In this document: positions 44,038-52,668 of the stretch, in pieces
Position numbering within the stretch: position 1 is the stretch's first letter
How the letters are laid out: every line of letters starts with the position of its first letter
Assembly: GCF_001866075.3 (NCBI RefSeq)
Contig: NZ_CP063356.1
Coordinates: 2,470,164-2,534,163, forward strand
DNA from: Anaerobacillus isosaccharinicus
GTDB lineage: Bacteria; Bacillota; Bacilli; Bacillales; Anaerobacillaceae
DNA length: 64,000 nucleotides
Direction: 5' to 3'
Translations under genes and position numbers: made by a program
The notes under the pieces: model-generated
Databases searched by the model: none
What the model saw: only the letters and a program-made list of their open reading frames with translations
What the model was told of the DNA's origin: nothing

Positions 44038-44886
44038 TTATAGACGTTTTAATGAAATAGCAGATCTAATTTTCTGTAACGTGTTTTTCACTAAGTCTTT
44101 TCTCGCAATACTAATGTTTACATAGAGTGCATCGATAATACTTAATTGTGCAAGTCTTGATGATAAAGCTTCTGAACGGTATTCTGTTTCATCACTGACG
44201 GTAAAAAGAGTTATATCGGCGCCTTGGCTCAGAGGTGATTTAGCTAAAGTAGTAATAGCAATCGTAAGTGCCCCTGCATTTTTCGCGACCTCAAGCGCTT
44301 CGAGCATGTCCTTGTTTGAGCCAGAATGTGAAATTAACACAGCGACATCATTTTTGTTGAGTAAGGCAGCGGACATGATTTGTAAGTGCGAATCACTATA
44401 GGCGTAGCTGTTCAGACCTGTTCGTAAAAATTTATGATGAGCATCTTCAGCTACCGAGCCTGAACCACCATTTCCGTAAAATTCAATTCTATTAGCTTTT
44501 AAAATGGCTTGAACGGCTTCTTTAAAATGGTCTTTATCAATAATTCGTAATGTTTCTTCTAGTGTACGAATATTTGCCTTGAAAACCTTCTCCGCTACTT
44601 CTTTTTCGCTATCGCCAATCTTAATTTTCTCATGAATATCATCCATTAAAGTGACTACTTCAGAAGCTAATGCAATTTTCATCGCCTGATAGCCTTTAAA
44701 ACCGATTCGCTTACAAAATCGAAAAACAGTTGCTTCAGCTAAACCTAAATCTTCAGCTACTTGGCTAATTGTGGAATGAACAATTTTTTGGGGATTACTC
44801 ATCACATAATCGGCAATTTGTTTTTCTTTATCACTGAAATCTGTATAGGAAGATTTAATACGGGCAATGCAATGTGTTTGAACCAT
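44038..44886 (-). CDS. RpiR/MurR-family transcriptional regulator (HTH + SIS)
   Basis: 282 residues: N-terminal HTH_6 domain (about 1-75; DFSDKEKQIADYVMSNPQKI, DLGLAEATVFRFCKRIGFKG) and a SIS sugar-phosphate-binding domain (about 120-255; FYGNGGSGSVAEDA, LISHSGSNKDMLE, AITTLAKSPLSQGADI). The ATG at 44886 follows AGGAGTGAGG; a GTG at 44898 lies inside that site. It precedes gluconokinase and is divergent to the TRAP operon, so a phosphorylated sugar acid is the likely effector. Confidence 0.93.
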   Translation of the reverse strand: MVQTHCIARIKSSYTDFSDKEKQIADYVMSNPQKIVHSTISQVAEDLGLAEATVFRFCKRIGFKGYQAMKIALASEVVTLMDDIHEKIKIGDSEKEVAEKVFKANIRTLEETLRIIDKDHFKEAVQAILKANRIEFYGNGGSGSVAEDAHHKFLRTGLNSYAYSDSHLQIMSAALLNKNDVAVLISHSGSNKDMLEALEVAKNAGALTIAITTLAKSPLSQGADITLFTVSDETEYRSEALSSRLAQLSIIDALYVNISIARKDLVKNTLQKIRSAISLKRL

Positions 44887-45038
44887 TCTTATCCTCACTC
44901 CTAAGAAAAGTAATATCTACTTTCTATAATATATGATAAAAGCAAAGAAAAAAATATTTTTTCATAAAAAGTGTTGAAAAAGAAATAATTTATCATATAA
45001 TAAGTCTTGTAAGGAATTTTCTTTCAAACAATAAAAAA

Positions 45039-45053
45039 TGAAATAATATTTCT
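45039..45053. promoter_or_regulatory. Candidate RpiR operator
   Basis: GAAATAATATTTC (45040-45052), same GAAAT-N3-ATTTC symmetry as 36251-36263, in the 400-bp divergent region between the regulator and dctP. Confidence 0.5.
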
Positions 45054-45222
45054 AAAGTGCTTGTAATAAGAAATGGAAATTATGCAGATAGTAAACCAGA
45101 GCATAGTTTCTAGAAATGGAAGTATTTAAGGGGGGAGAAGAAAACTTCGAATTGTAGACCTTTGAAAAAATGTTATTGCGTAAAGAAATGGATTTGGTAG
45201 TATCATACTTTTTGGAATTACA

Positions 45223-45236
45223 TGTAAACGCTAACA
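45223..45236. promoter_or_regulatory. CcpA cre site
   Basis: TGTAAACGCTAACA fits the B. subtilis cre consensus TGWAANCGNTNWCA at every position. It lies 66 bp before dctP, indicating carbon catabolite repression of the TRAP operon through HPr-Ser-P and CcpA. Confidence 0.75.
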
Positions 45237-45301
45237 TAGTTACAACTGAACTAATTATATTTCAGTTTAATAAATGAGAAAATCAAGGAGGCAATTAAAA
45301 A

Positions 45302-46357
45302 ATGAAAAAGAAATTAGGATTACTATTTAGTACAGCTATTTTAGCACTTGGTATTGTTGGTTGTGGTGGGGGAGATACGACTACTCCAGACACACCTCAA
45401 ACTGGTGGAGATACAGCAGCACCAACAGAAGTAAAAACTATGCGTGCAGGGATTGGACTAAATGATCAGCATCCACAGTACAAAGGATTAGTAAAATTTA
45501 AGGAACTTGTAGAAGAGCAAACAAACGGTGCGATCATTGTAGAAACTTATCATAGTGGACAGCTTGGTGATGACCGTACAATGACTGAAGCTCTACAACT
45601 TGGTTCACAAGAAATTACAATTCCTTCTACAGCAGTAATCGCAAACTTCATTCCAGAATTTAGTGTATTTGATATCCCGTTCTTATTCCCTAATGAGGAA
45701 GTAGCAGATGCTGTACTAGGTGGAGAAGTAGGGGAAGACTTATTGGAAAGATTAGCTGATCAAAGACTTGTCGGTTTAGGTTACTGGGAAAATGGGTTCC
45801 GTGATTTAACAAACAGTGTTCGTCCAGTTGCAACAATTGATGACTTTAAAGGTTTAAAGATCCGTACAATGGAAAACCAATTACATTTAGAAGCATTCCG
45901 TGCATTAGGAGCAAATCCAACACCAATGGCATTCACTGAGTTATTCGCAGCAATGCAACAAGGCACAGTTGATGGACAAGAAAACCCTTATGCAACAATT
46001 TATTTACAAAAATTCTTTGAAGTTCAAGATCATGTATCTGATACTCATCACATTTACAGCCCATGGGTATTCTTAGTGAGCAAAGCGTTTTTTGATGGTT
46101 TAACTCCTGAGCAACAAGAGATTGTTACAAACGCAGCTTATGAAGCAGGGGCTTATCAACGTAATATGAACCGTGAGACTGCGGCTGAGTATTTAGCGAA
46201 CCTACAAGCTGAAGGAATGACATTCACTGAAATCACTCCAGAAGCTCGTCAAGAAATGGTTGATGCAGTTAAACCTGTAATTGACAGATTTGCTGACCAA
46301 ATCGGAAGAGATGTAGTAGATGCAGTATTCCAAGCAGTAGCAGAAGCACAACAATAA
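45302..46357 (+). CDS. dctP: TRAP transporter solute-binding lipoprotein (DctP)
   Basis: 351 residues with lipobox IVGC (Cys21) and a Gly/Thr/Pro linker, then a DctP fold: NDQHPQYKGLVKFKELVEEQ, DIPFLFPNEEVADAVL, LGYWENGFRDLTNS, and FKGLKIRTMENQLHLEAFRALGANPTPMAF with the ligand-carboxylate Arg. It captures an organic or sugar acid outside the cell for DctQM. It is under the cre site and near the RpiR palindrome; sugar-acid genes around suggest a gluconate-type substrate. Confidence 0.95.
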   Translation: MKKKLGLLFSTAILALGIVGCGGGDTTTPDTPQTGGDTAAPTEVKTMRAGIGLNDQHPQYKGLVKFKELVEEQTNGAIIVETYHSGQLGDDRTMTEALQLGSQEITIPSTAVIANFIPEFSVFDIPFLFPNEEVADAVLGGEVGEDLLERLADQRLVGLGYWENGFRDLTNSVRPVATIDDFKGLKIRTMENQLHLEAFRALGANPTPMAFTELFAAMQQGTVDGQENPYATIYLQKFFEVQDHVSDTHHIYSPWVFLVSKAFFDGLTPEQQEIVTNAAYEAGAYQRNMNRETAAEYLANLQAEGMTFTEITPEARQEMVDAVKPVIDRFADQIGRDVVDAVFQAVAEAQQ

Positions 46358-46366
46358 TATGAAAAA

Positions 46367-46396
46367 TAAGAGAGGGTGCCCTGGCACCTTCTCTTA
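46367..46396 (+). terminator. Intra-operon hairpin between dctP and dctQ
   Basis: TAAGAGAGGGTGCC (46367-46380) pairs with GGCACCTTCTCTTA (46383-46396) around a CT loop, with one mismatch. No long T run, so it more likely stabilises dctP mRNA or attenuates transcription, giving more binding protein than permease. Confidence 0.65.
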
Positions 46397-46634
46397 CTAA
46401 TAAGTTAGGAAAGCACAAGTGTTTATCTGTTTGTAGTTTAGAAAAGGATAAGGCAAACTGGGGTACATGCTCGTTCATTGGAGACAAACCAATTCTACTA
46501 TAGGTAAACAGTTTTGCTTTCCTTAAATAAAAACCGAGTGAAGTTTCATAATTCCAATCAAGCTATGGTCATGCAAAGTAGGATTTATGATTTTCACTTT
46601 AGAGGATAAAAATTTGTAAAAGGAGAGGAAAAAG

Positions 46635-47159
46635 ATGAAAGTATTGAAGTGGTTTGATGATCATACTGAAGAAGTCATTCTTGTTGTCTTTTCAGCAATA
46701 ATGGTTTCTGTTATTTTCTTACAAGTTATTATGCGTTATGTCTTTGATGCGTCACTTTCATGGTCTGAGGAATTAGCTCGTTATAGTTTCATTTGGCTTG
46801 TATATATAGGAATAAGTTACGGGGTTAAGAAACAACGCCATATTAAAGTCGATGTTCTTTTACTGTTATTTAAAGAAAAAGGAAGATTAATCTTGACGAT
46901 CATTTCAAACCTACTGTTTTTGTTTTTCTGTTTGTTTGTTATTCGTTATGGATCAGGTATTGCAATGACAATACTTGAATTAGGGCAAAAATCGCCTGCA
47001 AATCAAATTCCAATGGGCTTCGTTTATTTAGCAGCACCAATTGGAATGGGACTTACTGCCATTCGTATTATCCAACACTTAATTAAACAATTTAAGGCAC
47101 TGTTCGGTGATGATGAATTGGAAATAAAGACAACACAAGAAAAACTACAGGAAGAGTAG
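46635..47159 (+). CDS. dctQ: TRAP transporter small permease (DctQ)
   Basis: 174 residues with four membrane helices and the DctQ signature LQVIMRYVFDASLSWSEELARYSFIWLVYIG. It couples to the large permease DctM encoded 13 nt downstream. AAAGGAGAGG precedes the ATG. A 277-nt gap with a hairpin separates it from dctP. Confidence 0.95.
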   Translation: MKVLKWFDDHTEEVILVVFSAIMVSVIFLQVIMRYVFDASLSWSEELARYSFIWLVYIGISYGVKKQRHIKVDVLLLLFKEKGRLILTIISNLLFLFFCLFVIRYGSGIAMTILELGQKSPANQIPMGFVYLAAPIGMGLTAIRIIQHLIKQFKALFGDDELEIKTTQEKLQEE

Positions 47160-47172
47160 GGAGGGCTAAAAG

Positions 47173-48441
47173 ATGGTAGCAGCAGTTTTATTTATTTCAT
47201 TTGCATTATTTCTACTATTAAGTGTTCCAATTGGTATCGCTCTTGGTTTATCCACACTTGTGACAATTGTCTATTCCGGTTCACTCCCATTAGAATTTTT
47301 AGCAAAAGAATTAGTTACATCAGTTGATTCATTTCCTTTAATGGCCGTACCGTTTTTTATTTTAGCTGGTGAAATTATGGGGAAAGGTGGAATTTCAGAA
47401 CGCCTATTCCGTGTTGCAAACTCCCTAGTTGGGAATAAGACAGGTGGTTTTGCGATTGCGACAATCATTACTTGTATGTTTTTCGCAGCAATTTCTGGTT
47501 CGGGTCCTGCAACAGTTGCAGCTATCGGTGGAATAATGATTCCTGCAATGGTACGTCAAGGTTATGACAAGCGTTTTGCCACTGCTGTTGTTTGTGCCGC
47601 TGGATCATTAGGAGTAATTATTCCGCCAAGTATTCCAATGGTTATCTATGGTGTAGTTGGTAACGTTTCAATTGCTAATATGTTTATTGCTGGTATTTTA
47701 CCAGGGATATTGGTTGGTATAGCGTTAATGATTTATGCCTACTTTCATTCGAAAAAGATGGGTTATACAGGATTAGATGAAAAAACATCATTGAGTAGTA
47801 TTGCTAAATCGGTTTGGGATGCCAAGTGGGCGTTATTAATTCCCATAATTATTTTAGGCGGGATTTATGGTGGTGTCTTTACACCAACGGAAGCGGCTGT
47901 AATCGCAGTTGTTTATGGTTTAGTTGCAGGCTTACTCTTATATAGAGAATTAAAAATCAAAGATTTACCAAGTATTCTTGCAAATTCTGCCTTAACTACG
48001 GCTACGATTTTAATTATCGTTGGAACTGCTACAGCATTTGGACGTCTGTTAACCATTCAACAAATTCCAAATCAAGTAGCCCAAGCAATGCTATCGGTTT
48101 CAGAAAGTCCAATTGTAATTATCCTATTAATTACATTATTACTCCTAATCGTAGGATGCTTTATGGATACGTTAGCAGCGATTATTATTTTAACACCAAT
48201 CTTATTACCAATTGCAATCAACATTGGCTATGATCCAGTTCATTTTGGAATTATTATGGTGTTAAACTTGGCGATTGGTTTTATTACACCACCACTCGGA
48301 GTAAATTTATTTGTTGGTTCAGGTATATCAGGATTATCAATCGAAGCTTTATCAAAAGCAATCGTACCGTTTTTCTTTGTCATGCTATTTACATTATTTA
48401 TTGTAATTTTCTTGCCTCAAATTTCGCTGTTTTTCTTATAA
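47173..48441 (+). CDS. dctM: TRAP transporter large permease (DctM)
   Basis: 422 residues, about twelve helices. Family motifs include LMAVPFFILAGEIMGKGGIS, AISGSGPATVAAIGGIMIPAM, IPPSIPMVIYGVVGNVSI, TPTEAAVIAV and GFITPPLGVNLFVG. It catalyses Na+-driven uptake of the acid delivered by DctP. Directly follows dctQ. Confidence 0.96.
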   Translation: MVAAVLFISFALFLLLSVPIGIALGLSTLVTIVYSGSLPLEFLAKELVTSVDSFPLMAVPFFILAGEIMGKGGISERLFRVANSLVGNKTGGFAIATIITCMFFAAISGSGPATVAAIGGIMIPAMVRQGYDKRFATAVVCAAGSLGVIIPPSIPMVIYGVVGNVSIANMFIAGILPGILVGIALMIYAYFHSKKMGYTGLDEKTSLSSIAKSVWDAKWALLIPIIILGGIYGGVFTPTEAAVIAVVYGLVAGLLLYRELKIKDLPSILANSALTTATILIIVGTATAFGRLLTIQQIPNQVAQAMLSVSESPIVIILLITLLLLIVGCFMDTLAAIIILTPILLPIAINIGYDPVHFGIIMVLNLAIGFITPPLGVNLFVGSGISGLSIEALSKAIVPFFFVMLFTLFIVIFLPQISLFFL

Positions 48442-48471
48442 AAATATAATAAAGAAGGATTGAAGCTGAAA

Positions 48472-48732
48472 ATGGAGAAAGAATGTACGAAAGAAATTAT
48501 TGTCAACATTTCTGAAGACCAAACAATTACTGATTTAAGCAAGTCAATTCAACCACTTAAATCTGAAATTTTTCTAAAAAAACAGGTAAGAGGAATGATT
48601 GTTGAAGTTAATTTAAAAAGTTTCCTCGGTTTAATTACACTACAACTGCAAAATGGGGATAAACTATTTATTAAGGCTGTTGGAGAAGATTGTGACCAAG
48701 CAGTAGCAGAAATCGAAAAATATCTAACGTAA
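48472..48732 (+). CDS. HPr/Crh-like protein without the active histidine
   Basis: 86 residues. The C-terminal half, VNLKSFLGLITLQLQNGDKL and KAVGEDCDQAVAEIEKYL, aligns well with the Ser46 region and last helix of HPr (ptsH here has [13 protein letters not shown]). The HPr active block GLHARPA is replaced by QTITDLSKS, so it cannot be a PTS phosphocarrier. B. subtilis Crh likewise lacks His15 but keeps Ser46. It lies 30 nt after dctM, so it may link the TRAP operon to CcpA-type control. The ATG at 48472 is preferred; a TTG at 48460 is possible. Confidence 0.65.
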   Translation: MEKECTKEIIVNISEDQTITDLSKSIQPLKSEIFLKKQVRGMIVEVNLKSFLGLITLQLQNGDKLFIKAVGEDCDQAVAEIEKYLT

Positions 48733-48738
48733 TTGACG

Positions 48739-48771
48739 GAAAACGGTGGGGTCATTCCAGCCGTTTTCTTT
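48739..48771 (+). terminator. Rho-independent terminator
   Basis: GAAAACGG (48739-48746) pairs with CCGTTTTC (48761-48768), with further TGG/CCA pairing inside, then T. It ends the TRAP operon. Confidence 0.7.
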
Positions 48772-48834
48772 TCATACTTCCTTTAATATAAAGCCTTGAT
48801 AAAGACTATAACCTAAAAGTGGGGGAGAGAATTT

Positions 48835-49059
48835 ATGGATGTTGTAACAATAGGAGAGACGATGGTGCTATTAACCCCAGTAAGCATTGGACAAATGCGC
48901 TATACTCAACAATTTTCAAGAAGCTTTGGTGGGTCAGAGTCAAATTTCGCCATCTGTTTATCGCGCCTTGATCATGAAGTCGGTTGGATTAGCCGTATTG
49001 GAAATGATGAATTCAAAAAAGGGCTAGTAATTTATACCGATGAAGATGTGATGAGGTAG
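48835..49059 (+). pseudogene. PfkB-family 2-keto-3-deoxygluconate kinase, N-terminal fragment
   Basis: 74 residues only; KdgK enzymes have about 320. The start is intact (GGGGGAGAG upstream; VVTIGETMVLLTP, FGGSESNFAICLSRLDHEVGWISRIGNDEF) and includes the GG substrate motif. After EF the sequence changes to KKGLVIYTDEDVMR and stops. The ATP-binding C-terminal part is gone, so an internal deletion is likely. The next gene starts 2 nt later. Confidence 0.8.
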
Positions 49060-49061
49060 TT

Positions 49062-49958
49062 ATGGAAATTTTCTTTCAAGTAGTACTACCTGTGATCTTA
49101 GTGTTTTTATTCGGTTACTTAGTTCAAATTTGGAAAAGGCTCGACATTAAATCGATATCAACCGTAGCCATTTACGTCATGACACCATGCTTAGTTTTCC
49201 GTGTTTTTTATTCAGCTGAATTAGATATGCAATATTTCTATATGGTTATTTTTTCTGCTATTTTATTAATTTCGATTATAGTCATCAATGTGATTTATGC
49301 AAAAATACGAAAGTATAACCAATCCGTTGAGAGTGGTCTTATCCTTTCTACTGCTTTTATGAATTCTGGAAACTACGGGGCACCAATTATTTTATTTGCT
49401 TATGGAGAAATCGGTTTTGCCTATTCGGTATCATTTTTAGTTTTGCAAGCCATTATTATGAATTTTTTCGGGGTTTATTATGCTGCAAGGGGAAAAGCTA
49501 CCATTGGAGTAGCGATAAAATCAGTTTTTGAAATGCCAGCTACGTATGCCGTCATTATTGCGCTTTTGTTAAAAAGTTTGCAATTAGAAATCCCAAGTAA
49601 TCTTTTTCAGACCATCGATATTATCGCAGATGCAACCATTCCTACAGTAATGATCATCTTAGGGATGCAACTAGCTAATATTAAGTGGACGAAGTTTGAA
49701 TGGGGGCATATATCATACGGAGTGATTGTTAGATTAATCCTTTCACCAGTCATTGCTTATCTGATTACACTGCTATTCCCGTTTGACCCGTTACTTGCAA
49801 AAGTACTTATTGTGTCTGCAGCAATGCCTTCTGCAGCGACAATTGTTATGTATGCCGTTCAATTCAATGCACAGCCAAGACTCGTATCCGCCATTACATT
49901 AATGACAACCCTTGTTAGTATTTTTACAATAACGATATTACTAGCTATTCTAGGCTAA
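49062..49958 (+). CDS. AEC-family (auxin efflux carrier/malonate-like) transporter
   Basis: 298 residues, ten helices in two inverted halves, with LILSTAFMNSGNYGAPIILFAYGE and the late AAMPSAATIVMYAVQFN block typical of AEC permeases. Substrate is probably a small organic acid. It sits between the truncated kinase and a hydroxyacid dehydrogenase, apparently in one transcript. Confidence 0.9.
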   Translation: MEIFFQVVLPVILVFLFGYLVQIWKRLDIKSISTVAIYVMTPCLVFRVFYSAELDMQYFYMVIFSAILLISIIVINVIYAKIRKYNQSVESGLILSTAFMNSGNYGAPIILFAYGEIGFAYSVSFLVLQAIIMNFFGVYYAARGKATIGVAIKSVFEMPATYAVIIALLLKSLQLEIPSNLFQTIDIIADATIPTVMIILGMQLANIKWTKFEWGHISYGVIVRLILSPVIAYLITLLFPFDPLLAKVLIVSAAMPSAATIVMYAVQFNAQPRLVSAITLMTTLVSIFTITILLAILG

Positions 49959-49970
49959 GGAGTGAACGAT

Positions 49971-50951
49971 ATGTTTAAAGTAGTAGTGACCGATTATGAA
50001 TATAAAAGCTTAGCTACTGAACAAGAAGTACTTAAAACAATTGGAGTAGAATTAACTACAGCCCAGTGTCGGACAGAGGAAGACGTCATTGAAGCGTGTA
50101 AAGACGCAGATGGGTTATTAAATCAATATGCACCGATTACAAGAAAGGTTATAGAGAACCTTAAGAACTGTAAAGTTATCGCCCGCTATGGAGTGGGAGT
50201 GAACACCATTGACGTTGCTGCAGCGACTGAAAAAGGAATTATTGTTAGTAATGTAACAGACTATTGTATAGATGAAGTTTCAGATCATGCGTTTGCCCTC
50301 TTAATGAGCGCAGCAAGAAAAGTAGTTCGCTTAAATCAAGCAGTAAAAGAAGGGGTATGGGATTTTAATGTAGGCGTTCCAATCTATCGTTTAAGAGGAA
50401 GAGTGTTGGGCTTAGTTGGGTTCGGTCAAATTCCGCAAGCATTGGCAAAAAAAGCTCAAGCCTTTGGTTTACAAGTAGTTGCGTTCGATCCGTTTGTTCA
50501 TGAAGAATTGGCCAAGCAACTAAACGTTCAATTAGTAAGCTTAGAAGAGCTTTGTAAACAAGCAGATTATATTTCCGTTCATGCTCCACTTAACGAGAAA
50601 ACAACTGGAATGATTACTACTGCCCAATTTAATGTAATGAAACAAGAAGCATTTATTATAAATACTGCAAGAGGTCCTGTTATTGATGAGAAAGCCTTAA
50701 TTAAAGCGCTACAAGAAGGGAAAATTGCAGGGGCGGCAATGGACGTTGTCGAAAAAGAACCGATACAAAAAGACAATCCGCTCCTTAAAATGGATAATGT
50801 TATCCTTAATCCACATATCGGATGGTACTCAGAAGAAGCGCAAGAGGAACTGAAGCGCAAAACAGCTCAAAATGTCGTTGATGTATTAAGTGGATATTAT
50901 CCTAAGTATTTTGTTAATCACTCCTTAAAAGAACAGTTGGAACTTAAATAA
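49971..50951 (+). CDS. D-isomer-specific 2-hydroxyacid dehydrogenase
   Basis: 326 residues. NAD(P)-binding LGLVGFGQIPQALA (Rossmann G-x-G-x2-x pattern), catalytic Arg in NTARGPVIDEKAL, Glu in VVEKEPIQ and His in NPHIGWYS. The N-terminal ARYGVGVNTID block is standard. It reduces a 2-keto acid (or oxidises a 2-hydroxy acid), possibly 2-ketogluconate-type given neighbours. The ATG at 49971 is 8 nt after AAGGAG, which overlaps the AEC stop. Confidence 0.92.
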   Translation: MFKVVVTDYEYKSLATEQEVLKTIGVELTTAQCRTEEDVIEACKDADGLLNQYAPITRKVIENLKNCKVIARYGVGVNTIDVAAATEKGIIVSNVTDYCIDEVSDHAFALLMSAARKVVRLNQAVKEGVWDFNVGVPIYRLRGRVLGLVGFGQIPQALAKKAQAFGLQVVAFDPFVHEELAKQLNVQLVSLEELCKQADYISVHAPLNEKTTGMITTAQFNVMKQEAFIINTARGPVIDEKALIKALQEGKIAGAAMDVVEKEPIQKDNPLLKMDNVILNPHIGWYSEEAQEELKRKTAQNVVDVLSGYYPKYFVNHSLKEQLELK

Positions 50952-50994
50952 ACTTCAAACCGTTGTTTTTAAAAGACTCATAAATAAACAGAGA

Positions 50995-51032
50995 CAAAGC
51001 CGATCGGAAAATACTGATCGGCTTTGTTTGAG
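50995..51032. terminator. Rho-independent terminator
   Basis: CAAAGCCGATC (50995-51005) pairs with GATCGGCTTTG (51016-51026), then TTTG. Between convergent genes. Confidence 0.85.
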
Positions 51033-51087
51033 TATTATCAAAAATTAATGACTTTTATTAGTCAAACAATTGTATTGCTTGGCTTTC

Positions 51088-52461
51088 TTATGAGAATAGA
51101 CTTTTAATTAAATCCAAAAGCCCAGTTGACGCCAAGAAGATAAGGAAAATCGCAATTGGAGCGAAATATCGTAATGTGAAAATCCACGCATGACCTATAG
51201 CCGTATCGCCAAAGTCTGATTCTGCAAGAGCGTCAGTTTTCTTCCAGCCCCAACCCATAAATAAGGCAATAATTAAACCACCTAATGGAAGTAAAATATT
51301 TGAAGCGATAAAGTCCATGCTATCAAGAATATCTTTTCCAAAGAACGTGATGTCTGATAATGGGCCGATACCTAAAGATGAAGGAATTCCTAATAGGAAA
51401 ATAATCCCTCCAACAATTAGAGATGCCTTTTGACGTGACCAGCTAAACTTTCGAATAAAGTAAGCAACTGCAACTTCTAATAATGAAACAGCAGATGATA
51501 AAGCAGCTGCAGCTAATAAGAAGAAAAAGGCTAAGCCAAATAATGTTCCAAAAGCAATGCTATCAAAAATACCTGGTAATGTAATAAATACTAGTCCGGG
51601 ACCAAACCCAGGCTCAATCCCAAAAGCAAATACTGCTGGGAAAATCATTAGACCAGCAATGATCGCAAATCCAGTATCTAAAGCGGCAACACCAAGAGCT
51701 GCACCAGGTAATTGTTCTTTTTTAGATAAATAACTTCCGTAAGTGATTAAAGCACCCATCCCAAGACTTAAAGAGAAGAACGCTTGACCAAGTGCTGCTA
51801 AATAAACATTTGGATCTGCTAGTTTACTCCAGTCTGGAGTAAATAAGAATGAAAGTGCTTCACTTGCTCCACCTAAGGATAAACTATAACCTGCAAGAAT
51901 AACAACTAAAATAGCTAATAATGGCATTAAGATTTTGTTTGTAGCTTCAATTCCTTTTTTAACTCCTACAAAAACAATTCCGACTGTAATTGCCATGAAC
52001 GCAAATTGCCAGAATAGCGGCTCATACGTACTTGTAATAAAACCAACAAAGACATCCGCATAAGCTTCATCATTTTGAACTGAAAATCCACCTGTTAAAT
52101 AACTAAAGAAATACTTAACTGTCCAACCTGCGATAACTCCATAGAAAGATAGAATAATAAATGCAGAGGCAACCCCCATGAACCCGGCTAGTATCCAAGG
52201 TTTCCCCGGTGCAAGTTTCTCAAAAGATCCGACAGCGTCGCTTTGAGCTTTTCGACCAATTGTGAACTCAGCCATAATGATTGGAATACCTATTGCGATG
52301 ATACATAGAAGATAGACGAGTAAAAATGCAGCTCCTCCATTTTCTCCGGTAACATATGAGAAGCGCCAAATGTTACCTAAACCTACTGCGGAGCCCATCG
52401 CTGCTAAAATAAAACCTAAGCGTGATCCCCATTGTTCTCGATTTGAATTTAATTGATCCAT
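51088..52461 (-). CDS. Neurotransmitter:sodium symporter (NSS/SNF) family transporter
   Basis: 457 residues, eleven to twelve helices with the LeuT-type fold. The Na+ and ligand site in helix 1 is clear: GSRLGFILAAMGSAVGLGNIWRF, followed by NGGAAFLLVYLL and IPIIMAEFTIGR. Helix 6 (GQAFFSLSLGMGALITYGSYL) is typical. Probably imports an amino acid with Na+. ATG at 52461 or GTG at 52464, both behind AAAGGAGG. Confidence 0.95.
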   Translation of the reverse strand: MDQLNSNREQWGSRLGFILAAMGSAVGLGNIWRFSYVTGENGGAAFLLVYLLCIIAIGIPIIMAEFTIGRKAQSDAVGSFEKLAPGKPWILAGFMGVASAFIILSFYGVIAGWTVKYFFSYLTGGFSVQNDEAYADVFVGFITSTYEPLFWQFAFMAITVGIVFVGVKKGIEATNKILMPLLAILVVILAGYSLSLGGASEALSFLFTPDWSKLADPNVYLAALGQAFFSLSLGMGALITYGSYLSKKEQLPGAALGVAALDTGFAIIAGLMIFPAVFAFGIEPGFGPGLVFITLPGIFDSIAFGTLFGLAFFFLLAAAALSSAVSLLEVAVAYFIRKFSWSRQKASLIVGGIIFLLGIPSSLGIGPLSDITFFGKDILDSMDFIASNILLPLGGLIIALFMGWGWKKTDALAESDFGDTAIGHAWIFTLRYFAPIAIFLIFLASTGLLDLIKSLFS

Positions 52462-52668
52462 CACTGATTTCCTCCTTTAAAACGTTAAACTATGTTAGCA
52501 TTAATAATACTATATCACAATTTTCTGATATTTCTATATATTTTTTTGTTATCAAAAAAAAGTTTTATGATAATAATAGTTGTGGAGAATTGTTCACTTT
52601 CTATCTAATTTCTTCAAACTTTCTTCATAAATAGATACTATAATTACAGTGGAAAAGGGGGAATTGAA

